Positions 53,861-62,493 of a stretch of 64,000 bases of DNA are shown piece by piece. The notes beneath the pieces are model-generated. The model was not told the DNA's origin and did not search any database. It was given only the letters and a program-made list of their open reading frames with translations. This stretch comes from Roseitalea sp. Lineage in GTDB: Bacteria; Pseudomonadota; Alphaproteobacteria; Rhizobiales; Rhizobiaceae. The stretch covers positions 17,970 to 81,969 of the forward strand of contig JAEPON010000016.1 of the NCBI GenBank assembly GCA_017642895.1. The letters are read 5' to 3'. Made by a program: the position numbers and the translations under genes. How positions within the stretch are numbered: the first letter of the stretch is position 1; every line of letters begins with the position of its first letter.

Positions 53861-54003
53861 GGTGAGAGGAGCACTCTCGAACCGCAACCAGCGGGTTGGG
53901 TTGGCGGGCGGCAACCCGCAAGCAAAAATGGTGGAGGTGAGAGGAAAATCCTCGAACCGGAACCGGCGGGTTGGGTTGGACGGCGGCAACCCGCAGGCAA
54001 AAA

Positions 54004-54010
<7 letters not shown>
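53861..54010. repeat. Tandem 75-bp repeat array overlapping the 3' end of tRNA-Ala
   Basis: Two 75-bp units, 53861-53935 and 53936-54010, are in tandem; the last 7 bases of the second are the tRNA-Ala 3' end itself. Each contains a perfect 8-bp stem GCGGGTTG/CAACCCGC with a 13-base loop (for example 53966-53973 with 53987-53994) and a small stem that differs but pairs in both units (GAGAG/CTCTC, GAGGA/TCCTC). Read in the tRNA direction, each unit ends with GGTTCGAG and then CACC, resembling a tRNA T-arm and acceptor end. Open reading frames here are not real genes. Confidence 0.85.
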
Positions 54011-54079
<69 letters not shown>

Positions 54080-54161
54080 GTAAAGGATGGCCCGCTTTGG
54101 CGGACCGGCGCTCGATACAATCTCACCGGCGCCTAATCAAGGTCTTTTGTGCCTTGGCGGA

Positions 54162-54581
54162 CTATCTGTCGTCTTCGTCGGGATTGATCTCGACAATGCC
54201 GCTGACGTCGTCCTCGTCCTCTTCATCGTCGGGAAGGAAGGTGTCGTCTCCTTCCTCGTCATCGTCCAGCACTTCGTCATCCGTATTGTCGCCAAGATCC
54301 GGCAGATTGTCGTCGCTCTCCTCGGAATTTTCCTCGTCGGCATCCTCGAGCGACAGCACTTCCGGGCCCTCGGTCTCTGTCTCGTCTTCCGTGGTTTCCT
54401 CGGCCTCTTTTTTCGGCTTTTCAGCCTTGACCTCGACAACGTCCGAGCCGTCATCCTCAAAGAAGGACAGCGGATAGGTTTTGCCTGTGTAGGGCGAGAC
54501 GATCGGATCCTTGTTCAGATCGTAGAACTTGCGGCCCGTCTCGGGGCACACGCGCTTGGTTCCAAGGTCAGGTTTTGCCAC
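54162..54581 (-). CDS. TIGR02300 family protein (FYDLN acid domain)
   Basis: A 139-residue protein starting MAKPDLGTKRVCPETGRKFYDLNKDPIVSPYTGKTYPLSFFEDDG, the family signature with a Cys and the FYDLN motif; the remaining 90 residues are extremely acidic, with runs of Asp and Glu. It is found in alphaproteobacteria, usually divergent from aroA. A short zinc-ribbon-like N-terminus and an acidic tail suggest a nucleic-acid-mimic or protein-binding role, but the function is unknown. Confidence 0.92.
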   Translation of the reverse strand: MAKPDLGTKRVCPETGRKFYDLNKDPIVSPYTGKTYPLSFFEDDGSDVVEVKAEKPKKEAEETTEDETETEGPEVLSLEDADEENSEESDDNLPDLGDNTDDEVLDDDEEGDDTFLPDDEEDEDDVSGIVEINPDEDDR

Positions 54582-54830
54582 GGTAGAGCCTCATCAAGAC
54601 ATGTATGGGAAACGCAAAACGCCTTTTGCGCATCTATCCCGCAAGGTGTTCAGGGTGGACCGGTCCTTAACGGCAATGACCAACCCTGTCAAAGCCATTT
54701 CTGATCCTGGTTCAGGCGGCGCGCGAACCGGCCGCTCATCGCCGGGTGACGGCCTGTTTGGTCGGCGATTTGACCCGCCCGACCGGCTGGCGTATGCGCC
54801 CGAACGCTGCGACAGCGCGTCCTGCGCCGG

Positions 54831-55487
54831 ATGAAACCCATGAACGCACCCGACATGCACCTTGCCACCATCCTTGCCGGCCTCGCCGCCGGTGAGACGG
54901 TGTGCCAACAAGGGGGCGGGGAAGGGGTGCTCGGCGCCATCGAAGCACTGGGCGCGCGCGTTCGCCAGCATAAGGACGGCGCGACGACGATCACCGGTGT
55001 CGGCAATGGCTGCCTGTTGCAACCGCTGACACCTGTGTCGCTGGATGCCTCCGGCGAAGCATTGCTGGTGGCGGGGCTGGTCGCGCCCTACGACATGGCG
55101 ACGCGCGTCGTATGCACCAGCGGTTTCGATTCCGACCGGGTGGCCACGCTCCTCGATGCACTTGCTGTCATGGGCATTCAAGCCGAGGCGGAAGGTCGCG
55201 ATGCGATCGTCTTTGCGGGGCAGGCAGTTGCCAATCCGGCCGTTCATGACGCGGCCGGCTGGGGCGACGACTTGGTGGCGGCCATCACGTTCACCGCGCT
55301 TGGTATGCCCGGCGTAACCCGGATCCGGCATTTGCCACGCGATCCTGCCGCACTTGTCGAAACGTTTTCCCGGTTCGGTGCCCGCATCGATGTCACCGCC
55401 GCAGATGGCGGCTGGTCGCTGGCGGTGACCGGACAGACGGACATGCGCGCACCGGCTGATGCCGGCACAAAGGAGGATCGCGCATGA
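54831..55487 (+). CDS. AroA-like (EPSP synthase N-terminal half) protein lacking catalytic residues
   Basis: A 218-residue protein at the position where aroA is expected (TIGR02300 gene divergent, cmk and rpsA downstream). It aligns by eye with roughly residues 30-255 of class II EPSP synthase: LAGLAAGET, IEALGARV, GVGNGCLL, AGLVAPYDM, LLDALAVMGIQAEAEG, LGMPGVTRI and FSRFGARIDVTAADGG all match in order. However, KSISHR, the GNAATG/GNSGT loop, the KRPMG Arg, SAQVK and TRDHTEKM are replaced. The C-terminal half is absent. The frame is intact, and its stop overlaps cmk by 4 bp, so it is translated and coupled. The ATG at 54840 is an alternative start. It is either a pseudoenzyme or a late stage of gene decay. 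Confidence 0.75.
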   Translation: MKPMNAPDMHLATILAGLAAGETVCQQGGGEGVLGAIEALGARVRQHKDGATTITGVGNGCLLQPLTPVSLDASGEALLVAGLVAPYDMATRVVCTSGFDSDRVATLLDALAVMGIQAEAEGRDAIVFAGQAVANPAVHDAAGWGDDLVAAITFTALGMPGVTRIRHLPRDPAALVETFSRFGARIDVTAADGGWSLAVTGQTDMRAPADAGTKEDRA

Positions 55488-56119
55488 TCCCGGTGATCGC
55501 CATCGATGGGCCGGCGGCTTCGGGCAAGGGCACGCTCGCCCGCCGCATTGCCGCCCATTACGGCCTGCGGCATCTGGATACCGGCCTGACCTACCGGGCC
55601 GTCGCTCATGCGCTTGTCGCCGCCGGAAAGCCGCTCGACGATGACGCCGAGGCGGTTGCTGTCGCCGCGCGGCTCGACCTTTCGGCCATGGACCGCGCGG
55701 TTTTGGCCGCCCACACGGTCGGCGAGGCCGCCTCTAAGGTGGCGGTGATGCCGGCGGTCCGCCGCGCGCTGGTGGAGCGGCAGCGCCAGTTCGCCGAAAC
55801 CCCGCCCGGCGCCGTGCTTGACGGCCGCGATATCGGCACGGTGGTTTTTCCCGAGGCGACGGCCAAGCTCTATGTCACGGCCAGCCCGGAGGTGCGCGCC
55901 AAACGCCGCTATCATGAGATCCTGGCCGGCGGCGGCGAGGCGGACGAGGCCGTCATCCTTGCCGACATCGAGCGGCGCGACGCGCGCGACATGGGCCGTG
56001 CCGATTCTCCGTTGCGGCCGGCGGAGGACGCCCACTTGCTTGACACGTCCGATATGACTATAGAGACGGCGTTTCAGGCTGCCCGCGCCACAATCGACCG
56101 GGCGCTTGAACGCCACTGA
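55484..56119 (+). CDS. cmk: (d)CMP kinase
   Basis: A 211-residue cytidylate kinase that makes CDP or dCDP. The P-loop is AIDGPAASGKGTLARRIA near residue 8, followed by YGLRHLDTGLTYRAVA and the CMP-binding DGRDIGTVVFPEATAKLYVTASPEVRAKRR. An AGGAGG site precedes the ATG, which overlaps the stop of the AroA-like gene. rpsA follows after 130 bp, the common alphaproteobacterial order. Confidence 0.96.
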   Translation: MIPVIAIDGPAASGKGTLARRIAAHYGLRHLDTGLTYRAVAHALVAAGKPLDDDAEAVAVAARLDLSAMDRAVLAAHTVGEAASKVAVMPAVRRALVERQRQFAETPPGAVLDGRDIGTVVFPEATAKLYVTASPEVRAKRRYHEILAGGGEADEAVILADIERRDARDMGRADSPLRPAEDAHLLDTSDMTIETAFQAARATIDRALERH

Positions 56120-56249
56120 ACCGTCCAGCACCGATCCCGCGCCGGAACGCCCGTCAAGGGCCGGATCGATCGTTGGCAGACAAACGCGAACCCCGGCGCC
56201 CGCGCGAGGCGAAGACCAATGTGATGCCGCCCGCGCATCAGGAGCATAA

Positions 56250-57956
56250 ATGTCAGAACTGAACCCCACGCGGGAGGACTTTGCGAGCCTCCTGGAAGCC
56301 TCGTTCGCCGATCAGGACACGATCGAGGGCCGCGTCGTCAACGGCACGGTAACGGCCATTGAAAAGGACATGGCCATTGTCGATGTCGGCCTGAAGGTTG
56401 AAGGCCGTATCGCGCTCAAGGAATTCGGAGCGAAAGCCAAGGATGGCACGCTCAACCCCGGTGACACCGTCGAGGTCTATGTCGAGCGTGTCGAGAACGC
56501 GCTGGGCGAAGCGGTCCTGTCGCGCGACAAGGCCCGCCGCGAGGAAGCCTGGGTCAAGCTCGAAGCCAAGTTCGAGGCCGGCGAGCGGGTCGAAGGCCAG
56601 ATCTTCAACCAGGTCAAGGGCGGCTTCACCGTCGATCTGGACGGCGCCGTCGCCTTCCTGCCGCGTTCGCAGGTCGACATCCGGCCGATCCGCGATGTCA
56701 CCCCGCTGATGCATACGCCGCAGCCCTTCGAGATCCTCAAGATGGACAAGCGCCGCGGCAACATCGTCGTCTCGCGCCGCACCGTTCTCGAGGAAAGCCG
56801 CGCCGAGCAGCGTTCGGAGATCGTCCAGAATCTCGAAGAAGGCCAGGTGGTCGAGGGTGTGGTCAAGAACATCACCGATTACGGTGCGTTCGTCGATCTG
56901 GGCGGCATTGACGGCCTGCTGCACGTCACCGACATGGCATGGCGCCGCGTCAACCACCCGACCGAGATCCTTCAGATCGGCCAGACCGTGAAGGTCCAGA
57001 TCGTGCGCATCAATCAGGAGACGCATCGCATCTCGCTGGGCATGAAGCAGCTCGAGGCCGATCCGTGGGACGGCATCGGCACCAAGTACCCGATCGGCAA
57101 GAAGATCACCGGCCGTGTCACCAACATCACCGACTATGGTGCGTTCGTCGAGGTCGAGCCCGGCATCGAAGGCCTGATCCACGTTTCGGAAATGAGCTGG
57201 ACCAAGAAGAACGTCCATCCCGGCAAGATCCTGTCGACGAGCCAGGAAGTCGAAGTGGTGGTCCTCGAGGTCGATCCGGACAAGCGCCGCATCTCGCTGG
57301 GCCTCAAGCAGACGCTCAACAACCCCTGGGAAGAGTTCGAGCAGCACTTCCCGGTCGGTCAGGTCGTCGAGGGCGAGGTCAAGAACAAGACCGAGTTCGG
57401 CCTGTTCATCGGCCTGGAAGGCGATGTCGACGGCATGGTTCACCTGTCGGATCTCGACTGGAACCGGTCCGGCGAAGACGCCATCGAGGACTACAACAAG
57501 GGCGATGTGGTCAAGGCGGTCGTGCTCGACATCGATGTCGACAAGGAGCGCATCTCGCTGGGCATCAAGCAGTTGACCGGCGATGCGGTCGGCGATGCGG
57601 CATCGTCCGGCGCACTGCGCAAGAACGCTGTCGTCACCTGTGAAGTGACTGCGGTCAATGATGGCGGCATCGAGGTCAGGCTGGTCGATCATGACCTTGA
57701 CGCCTTCATCCGCCGTTCGGACCTGTCGCGCGACCGTGACGAGCAGCGCCCCGAGCGCTTCTCTGTCGGCCAGCGGGTCGATGCGCGCGTCACCCAGTTC
57801 AACAAGAAGGATCGCCGCATCTCGCTCTCCATCAAGGCGCTGGAAATCGCCGAGGAGAAGGAAGCGGTTGCCCAGTTCGGTTCGACCGACTCGGGTGCTT
57901 CGCTGGGCGACATTCTGGGCGCCGCCCTGAAAAAGCAGGACAATGGCGACAAGTAA
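56250..57956 (+). CDS. rpsA: 30S ribosomal protein S1
   Basis: A 568-residue S1 with six S1 RNA-binding repeats. Repeat landmarks include VNGTVTAIEKDMAIVDVG (first), GQIFNQVKGGFTVDLDGAVAFLPRSQ (second), GVVKNITDYGAFVDLGGIDGLLHVTDM (third), GRVTNITDYGAFVEVEPGIEGLIHVSEMSW (fourth) and GEVKNKTEFGLFIGLEGDVDGMVHLSDLDW (fifth). It brings mRNA to the 30S subunit. A GGAG site precedes the ATG, and a terminator follows the stop. Confidence 0.97.
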   Translation: MSELNPTREDFASLLEASFADQDTIEGRVVNGTVTAIEKDMAIVDVGLKVEGRIALKEFGAKAKDGTLNPGDTVEVYVERVENALGEAVLSRDKARREEAWVKLEAKFEAGERVEGQIFNQVKGGFTVDLDGAVAFLPRSQVDIRPIRDVTPLMHTPQPFEILKMDKRRGNIVVSRRTVLEESRAEQRSEIVQNLEEGQVVEGVVKNITDYGAFVDLGGIDGLLHVTDMAWRRVNHPTEILQIGQTVKVQIVRINQETHRISLGMKQLEADPWDGIGTKYPIGKKITGRVTNITDYGAFVEVEPGIEGLIHVSEMSWTKKNVHPGKILSTSQEVEVVVLEVDPDKRRISLGLKQTLNNPWEEFEQHFPVGQVVEGEVKNKTEFGLFIGLEGDVDGMVHLSDLDWNRSGEDAIEDYNKGDVVKAVVLDIDVDKERISLGIKQLTGDAVGDAASSGALRKNAVVTCEVTAVNDGGIEVRLVDHDLDAFIRRSDLSRDRDEQRPERFSVGQRVDARVTQFNKKDRRISLSIKALEIAEEKEAVAQFGSTDSGASLGDILGAALKKQDNGDK

Positions 57957-57986
57957 GCGCCGCTGACCGACTTCTCCAAAAAAGAG

Positions 57987-58017
57987 ACCCGCTGGTTGTC
58001 ATGACCGGCGGGTTTTT
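57987..58017 (+). terminator. Rho-independent terminator after rpsA
   Basis: A 10-bp stem (ACCCGCTGGT / ACCGGCGGGT, one G-U pair), a 7-base loop and five T residues lie 30 bp after the rpsA stop and close the cmk-rpsA operon. Confidence 0.88.
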
Positions 58018-58079
58018 CTTGTCTCGACGCCGTTCATTGTTTGGCTATATCCGATGGGAGACCCTGGGAACCCGAAGCC

Positions 58080-58433
58080 ATGCTCAAACCGCCGCAACTG
58101 CGCACACTGGCGAACGGCCGGGCAACGCTGGACGCTTTCGCCTACGAAGCGGCAGCCGAAACCGCGGCCGCGCTCGGCCGCGCCGGCAAGAAGCTGGAAG
58201 CAGCTCTCGCCGCGCTCGAACGCCATGACGCAACGACCGGCGCCAACCGCGATCGGGACGAACTGGTGCAGGAGGCCGCCGATTGCGCCTGGGCGCTGTT
58301 CATCCAGCGCGACTTACTCGGCCTGCGCTCGGACCACCATTTGACCGGCACCTACCGGATCCCGCGCGAAGTGATGCTGCGCGTTGGCGTTGTTGCCAAG
58401 CGCAGCGATCAGCCCGGCAATTCAGGTCGCTGA
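58080..58433 (+). CDS. Small conserved protein (DUF6665-like)
   Basis: A 117-residue, mostly helical protein. The segment EAADCAWALFIQRDLLGLRSDHHLTGTYRIPREVMLRVGV near the C-terminus matches what I recall of the DUF6665 family in Hyphomicrobiales; the N-terminal half is an Ala-rich helix pair. No catalytic motif is visible. The ATG at 58080 is preferred; an in-frame TTG exists at 58041. Its last 25 bp overlap the end of the oppositely oriented HAD gene. Confidence 0.65.
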   Translation: MLKPPQLRTLANGRATLDAFAYEAAAETAAALGRAGKKLEAALAALERHDATTGANRDRDELVQEAADCAWALFIQRDLLGLRSDHHLTGTYRIPREVMLRVGVVAKRSDQPGNSGR

Positions 58434-59122
58434 ACCGGTCGCATGGCACCGGTGTTGGCGGCGAGCCAATCAGCCAGTTCGGCATGGCTGGCAACCACAT
58501 GGTCGGCGCCGGCCTCCTTCAGCGGCGCGCCGCTCTTGTCGGTCCAGTGTCCGCCGCCGGTGAAGCCGATGACGAACTGGCCCGCGGCCTTGGCGCCGCG
58601 CACGCCATTGGCGCTGTCTTCCACCGTGATGCACGCCTCGGCGGCAAAGCCCATCTTTTCGGCGGCAAAGGCGAACAGGTCCGGCGCCGGTTTGCCGTTT
58701 TCGACCATGTCGCCGGAATAGACACCGTCGCCGAAGAAACGGGCCAGACCGGCCCGTTCCAGCTTGAGCGGCAGGAACGGCATCTGCGTCGATGAGGCCA
58801 CGCAGCGCGGCGCGGTCATGGCCTTCAACAGCGCATCGATCCCCGCGATCGGCTGAACTTCCTCCAGAACGCGCCGGCGCGAGACGCTTTTGAGCGCTGT
58901 GTAGTCATCGTCGGTCAGTGGTGCGCCGGTCTTTTCCAGAAGCAGATCGGACAGCTTGGCACGCCATTTGTCCTGCGCCAGCGCCATGAACGCACCGACA
59001 TACCAGTCGCGATCGACCTCGATGTCCTTGGAGCGCAAAAAGTCGAACTCGACCTCCAGATAAACCGCCTCGGAATCGATGAGCACACCGTCGCAATCGA
59101 AGATCAGCAGGGGATCGTCCAT
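58409..59122 (-). CDS. HAD superfamily hydrolase (subfamily IA, phosphoglycolate phosphatase/PGM-like)
   Basis: A 237-residue HAD phosphatase. Motif I is LLIFDCDGVLIDSEAVYLE with the nucleophile Asp, motif II the Ser of CVASSTQMP, motif III the Lys of NGKPAPDLF and motif IV VEDSANGVRGAKAAG. A helical cap lies between motif I and II. Family members dephosphorylate sugar phosphates or phosphoglycolate; substrate unknown. The ATG at 59122 follows a GTG that could also start. It lies 11 bp after the exonuclease gene and is likely co-transcribed with it. Confidence 0.92.
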   Translation of the reverse strand: MDDPLLIFDCDGVLIDSEAVYLEVEFDFLRSKDIEVDRDWYVGAFMALAQDKWRAKLSDLLLEKTGAPLTDDDYTALKSVSRRRVLEEVQPIAGIDALLKAMTAPRCVASSTQMPFLPLKLERAGLARFFGDGVYSGDMVENGKPAPDLFAFAAEKMGFAAEACITVEDSANGVRGAKAAGQFVIGFTGGGHWTDKSGAPLKEAGADHVVASHAELADWLAANTGAMRPVQRPELPG

Positions 59123-59133
59123 CACCGGTCCTG

Positions 59134-59760
59134 TCAGCTATGCGCGAAAATATCGGTTTCGGGCCAGCCCATCAGGTCGAGGCGGGCACGCGTCGGCAGG
59201 AAGCGGAAACAGGCCTCGGCCTCCTTCGTCCGGCCCTCGCGCTCAAGCCGCGCAACCAGCGCATCCATCAGCGCGTGCAGGTTCAAAACGTCGCTCGCCG
59301 CATAGTCCAGTTGCGCGTCGGTCAGCGTTTCGGCGGCCCAGTCGGATGATTGCTGCTGCTTGGAAATGTCGATGTCCAGCAGTTCGCGCGTCAGGTCCTT
59401 GAGCCCGTGCCGGTCGGTGTAGGTCCGCGTCAGCTTCGACGCGATCTTCGTGCAGAAGACGGGCCGGGTGGCGACGCCGAGCGCATGTTCCAGAACGGCG
59501 ATGTCGAACCGGCCGAAATGGAAGATCTTGGTCTTCTTCCTGTCCCGCATCAAGCGGGCGAGGTTTGGCGCCTTTTTCTGTCCCTTGGCGATCTGGACGA
59601 TGTCGGCGGTGCCATTGCCCGGCGAAAGCTGGACGACGCACAGCCGGTCGCGATGCGGGTTCAGGCCGAGCGTTTCGGTATCGACGGCGATGCGGTCGCC
59701 ATAACGCTCAGCCGCCTCTTCGCTCAGATCGCCCTTGTGAAGGCGGATCGCCTTGGCCAT
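59134..59760 (-). CDS. Ribonuclease D-like 3'-5' exonuclease
   Basis: A 208-residue protein comprising only the DEDDy exonuclease domain: AVDTETLGLNPHRDRLCVVQLS (first Asp-x-Glu at residues 27-29), FHFGRFDIAVLEHAL (second Asp) and YAASDVLNLHALMDAL (Tyr and third Asp). RNase D of E. coli has about 375 residues with HRDC domains, which are missing here; short forms are usual in alphaproteobacteria. It trims tRNA or other RNA 3' ends. The frame is open beyond 59760, but the ATG there fits the family start MAKAIRLHKGDL. Confidence 0.93.
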   Translation of the reverse strand: MAKAIRLHKGDLSEEAAERYGDRIAVDTETLGLNPHRDRLCVVQLSPGNGTADIVQIAKGQKKAPNLARLMRDRKKTKIFHFGRFDIAVLEHALGVATRPVFCTKIASKLTRTYTDRHGLKDLTRELLDIDISKQQQSSDWAAETLTDAQLDYAASDVLNLHALMDALVARLEREGRTKEAEACFRFLPTRARLDLMGWPETDIFAHS

Positions 59761-59855
59761 GCGTGTCGTCCCCTCAAGCGGTGTTGCCCGCTTGTATGGG
59801 GCGGCGCGCCAAAGCTCAAGCCGCACAGCGCCGTTTTGCGCGGTGGTCGGCCATG

Positions 59856-61073
59856 TCATCGGGTGGGCGCTGCGGCCTTTTCGAAGCGGTTGGACAAGGG
59901 CGTCGCGGTCAGCCCGTGCAGCACGATGCTCATCAAGACGGTCAGCACGACACAGGCCACCAGCTCGTCGCCTCCGGGGATGTCGAACCGTTCCAGCACC
60001 AGCAATGCGAACAGGATCGATGCAAGGCCGCGTGGGCCGAACCATCCCAGGAACAGCTTTTCGTACGTGCTGAGCCCGGTGCCGACGAGGCACAGCCAGA
60101 TCGGCAACATGCGCACCACCGTCAGGAACAGGATCGAAAGGGTCGCGGTCTGCCATGTGGCATGTTCGAGACCGACCGGGGCGAGCACCGCGCCGAAGAT
60201 CAGGAAGGTCAGCAGTGTCAGCAACTGGCCTTCGCCCTCCATGAATTCGCGGATGAACAAGGACGGCGCCCGCAGCGTGTTGCCGAAGACAAAACCGCCG
60301 ACGAAGGCGGCGATGAAACCGTTGCCGCCGATCGCCTCGGCCGCAAAAAAGGTGAAAAACGCAACCGCCAGAAAGTAGAGCCCCTGCGCCACCGTCGTCG
60401 TCGCGTTCCGGTTGACGGCAAGATCGAGCAGTCGGGCGGCGCCGAACCCGATAGCGAGGCCCGTGAGCGGGCCGAGTGTCACCTGCAACAGCGCGAAAAG
60501 CGCGATATTGTCCGGCACGGCGCCGGCATGGCTGGCCATTCCGTCGGCAGCGAGGATCGCCGCGATCAGCACCACGGGCAGCGCCAGCCCGTCATTGAGC
60601 CCGCTTTCGACATTGATCGACTGGCCGATACGCTGCGGCACTTTGCTGTTGGTCAGAACGCTCTGCCCAAGCGCCGCATCGGTCGGCGTCAGGATGGCCG
60701 CGACCAGGAGCGCCAGCGTCCATGGCTGATCGGGCGAAACCCAGCGCGCGACCAACGTGCCCAGAACGATCGCCGCGCCCATGCCGATCAGCAGCATGCG
60801 CGCCGGAATCGCCGCATTGCCGGCCAGCGCCTCCTTACGGACGCCCGACGCATCGGAAAACAACAGCAGGACCAGCGTGATCTCGGCGACAAGGTGGATG
60901 ACCCCCTGATTGATCTGCTCGGGCACCATGTCCAGACCCGCAGAGCCGAGGGCCAACCCCAGGGCGGTGAAGATCATCGGCAGCGTGACGATCGAGGCTT
61001 CGATGCGCCGGGACAGGAGCGCATAGGCGGCCGCAAAAGCGAGCACGATCAGCACGGTCGCCGGGCTCAGCAC
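59856..61073 (-). CDS. Cation:proton antiporter (CPA1/NhaP family)
   Basis: A 405-residue membrane antiporter starting at a GTG with a GGGGGAG site. About twelve hydrophobic segments are visible. The ion-binding region contains ILTPTDAALGQSVLTN (Asp of the TD motif) and the NVESGLNDGLALPVVL (Asn-Asp) segment; GNGFIAAFVGGFVFGNTLR and LGWFGPRGLASILFALLVLE are also family-typical. It exchanges Na+ or K+ for H+. No large C-terminal tail is present. Confidence 0.92.
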   Translation of the reverse strand: MLSPATVLIVLAFAAAYALLSRRIEASIVTLPMIFTALGLALGSAGLDMVPEQINQGVIHLVAEITLVLLLFSDASGVRKEALAGNAAIPARMLLIGMGAAIVLGTLVARWVSPDQPWTLALLVAAILTPTDAALGQSVLTNSKVPQRIGQSINVESGLNDGLALPVVLIAAILAADGMASHAGAVPDNIALFALLQVTLGPLTGLAIGFGAARLLDLAVNRNATTTVAQGLYFLAVAFFTFFAAEAIGGNGFIAAFVGGFVFGNTLRAPSLFIREFMEGEGQLLTLLTFLIFGAVLAPVGLEHATWQTATLSILFLTVVRMLPIWLCLVGTGLSTYEKLFLGWFGPRGLASILFALLVLERFDIPGGDELVACVVLTVLMSIVLHGLTATPLSNRFEKAAAPTR

Positions 61074-61141
61074 GTCATGTCTCCCCCTCGGTTTGCCAAC
61101 CTTGCGTTTCCGGCACACCGTCCCTGCGATAGATACACGCG

Positions 61142-61402
61142 ATGAACACTTTTCTCGACCGCTTTCTGGCGCTGCCCGCCGGTTACAGCGAAGGCCATTT
61201 CGGCGGCCGCCGCTATGGCGTGTCGATCGCATCGTCGGCTGACGGCAGGCGGCGCAGGCTCTATGCCGAGGAACTGGGCGGCAAGGATCATGTCAGCCTC
61301 AATCTTTACCTCCTCGCATCGGGCAAGCCGCTGCTCAAACCATGCGAAATGCCCCGGGCCAAGGTGATCGACTTCGTCATGGGCTTTGAGCCGGCGCCGT
61401 GA
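61142..61402 (+). CDS. Conserved hypothetical protein, 86 aa
   Basis: A small basic protein beginning MNTFLDRFLALPAGYSEGHFGGRRYGVSIASSADGRRRRLYAEELGGKDHVSLNLYLLASGKPLLKPCEMPRAKVIDFV. The pattern AEELGG...SLN.Y......LLKPCEMP resembles an uncharacterised family I have seen in rhizobia. No signal peptide or membrane segment. It is divergent from the antiporter gene across 68 bp. Its last 26 bp overlap the end of the broken msrA on the other strand. Confidence 0.75.
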   Translation: MNTFLDRFLALPAGYSEGHFGGRRYGVSIASSADGRRRRLYAEELGGKDHVSLNLYLLASGKPLLKPCEMPRAKVIDFVMGFEPAP

Positions 61403-61886
61403 CGTGGGCGGCAAAGTCACGGCGCAGGACCGCCAGCTTCGGATCGATATAGGCTCGGCAGAACGGGCGCTCTGGGCCGCTGGCATAATAGTCGTGAAAG
61501 CGCGCGTCGGACGGTTTGAACGCTGACAAAGTCAGGGCCTGCGTCACCAGCGCATGGCCGAACTCCGGCTGGAAACTGCCGATCAGCGCGCGCGCTCTCT
61601 GCTCTTGTGCATCATCGAACGCCTAGACCGCGCTGCGATACTCGCCGCGCATCGCATGCGCCGCCGTGCTGGCATGGGTCCGAAGATGCACCTCGGTCAG
61701 CGTGGCAAGATCGATCGAGGCCGGATCGAATGTGACGATGACAGCTTCCGACCATGCATCGAACGGCGGCTCGGACCGGACAAAGCCCTGCTCGACGCGA
61801 GTGACGCCGCGCAGCGCCTGGAACACCGCTTCGGTGCACCAGTGGCAGCCGCCGCCAAAGCCGATCCTGATCGGATGGTCCGTCAT
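61377..61886 (-). pseudogene. msrA-type peptide-methionine (S)-S-oxide reductase interrupted by an in-frame amber codon
   Basis: The frame starts with MTDHPIRIGFGGGCHWCTEAVFQALRGV, which has the MsrA active-site motif with Cys (GCHWCTE variant), and runs to YRSAV at a TAG (61623-61625). Beyond the stop the same frame continues for 81 codons with clear MsrA features (FDDAQEQRARALIGSFQ, FKPSDARFHDYYASGPERPFCRAYIDPKLAVLRRDFAAHV) to a TGA at 61377. The amber replaces a position that is usually Tyr or Phe in YRSAI(Y/F). A single substitution therefore splits the gene. It may be a real loss, a read-through case or a sequencing error. Confidence 0.85.
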
Positions 61887-61971
61887 GTCCGGTGTCCTTT
61901 GCGCATGCAAAAGAACGGCACCGGCCTCCGGGACCGGCCCGGCATCGATGGCGTGTGCGCGTCTGGGCGTA

Positions 61972-62493
61972 TCAGGCGGCCTGGCCGCCGCGCCTGGGCA
62001 GCTTCCAGCCCGGACGGGGGAAATGGCATGTATAGCCGTTCGGATAGCGCTCCAGATAATCCTGGTGCTCGGGCTCGGCCTCCCAGAAATCGCCGACTGG
62101 CGACACTTTGGTGACCACTTTACCCGGCCACAGGCCGGACGCGTTGACATCATCGATCGTGCGCATCGCTTCTTCGCGTTGGGCCTCGTCGATATAGAAG
62201 ATCTCCGAGCGGTAGGACGCGCCGATATCGTTGCCCTGACGGTCCAGCGTGGTCGGATCATGGATCTGGAAGAAAAACTCCAGAAGATCGCGATAGCTGA
62301 TCAGCGCCGGATCGAATTCGATCTCGATGCCCTCGGCATGGGTGCCATGGTTGCGATAGGTCGCATTGGGCACGTCGCCGCCCGTATAGCCCACGCGCGT
62401 GCTCGCAATGCCCGGAAGCTTTCGGATCAGGTCCTGCATGCCCCAGAAGCAGCCGCCGGCGAGGACGGCTCGGTCAAGCGTTTTGCTCATCAT
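61972..62493 (-). CDS. msrA: Peptide-methionine (S)-S-oxide reductase MsrA
   Basis: A 173-residue MsrA that reduces the S epimer of methionine sulfoxide. The active site is AVLAGGCFWGMQDLIRKLPGI with the catalytic Cys. YTGGDVPNATYRNHGTHAEGIEIEFDP, FFFQIHDPTTLDRQGNDIGASYRSEIFY and YLERYPNGYTCHFPRPGW follow. The ATG at 62493 overlaps the msrB stop; a second ATG is 3 bp downstream. It forms an operon with msrB and probably the broken msrA after it. Confidence 0.95.
   Translation of the reverse strand: MMSKTLDRAVLAGGCFWGMQDLIRKLPGIASTRVGYTGGDVPNATYRNHGTHAEGIEIEFDPALISYRDLLEFFFQIHDPTTLDRQGNDIGASYRSEIFYIDEAQREEAMRTIDDVNASGLWPGKVVTKVSPVGDFWEAEPEHQDYLERYPNGYTCHFPRPGWKLPRRGGQAA

Noticed and set aside
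54529..54834. Frame upstream of the AroA-like gene that might carry a missing KSISHR N-terminus
   Set aside because: None of the three forward frames between 54600 and 54840 encodes an EPSP synthase N-terminal motif, so no simple frameshift restores it.
61067..61486. Minus-strand frame opposite the 86-residue hypothetical gene
   Set aside because: It is in a different frame from the broken msrA, lacks motifs and a ribosome-binding site, and is explained as a shadow of the plus-strand gene.
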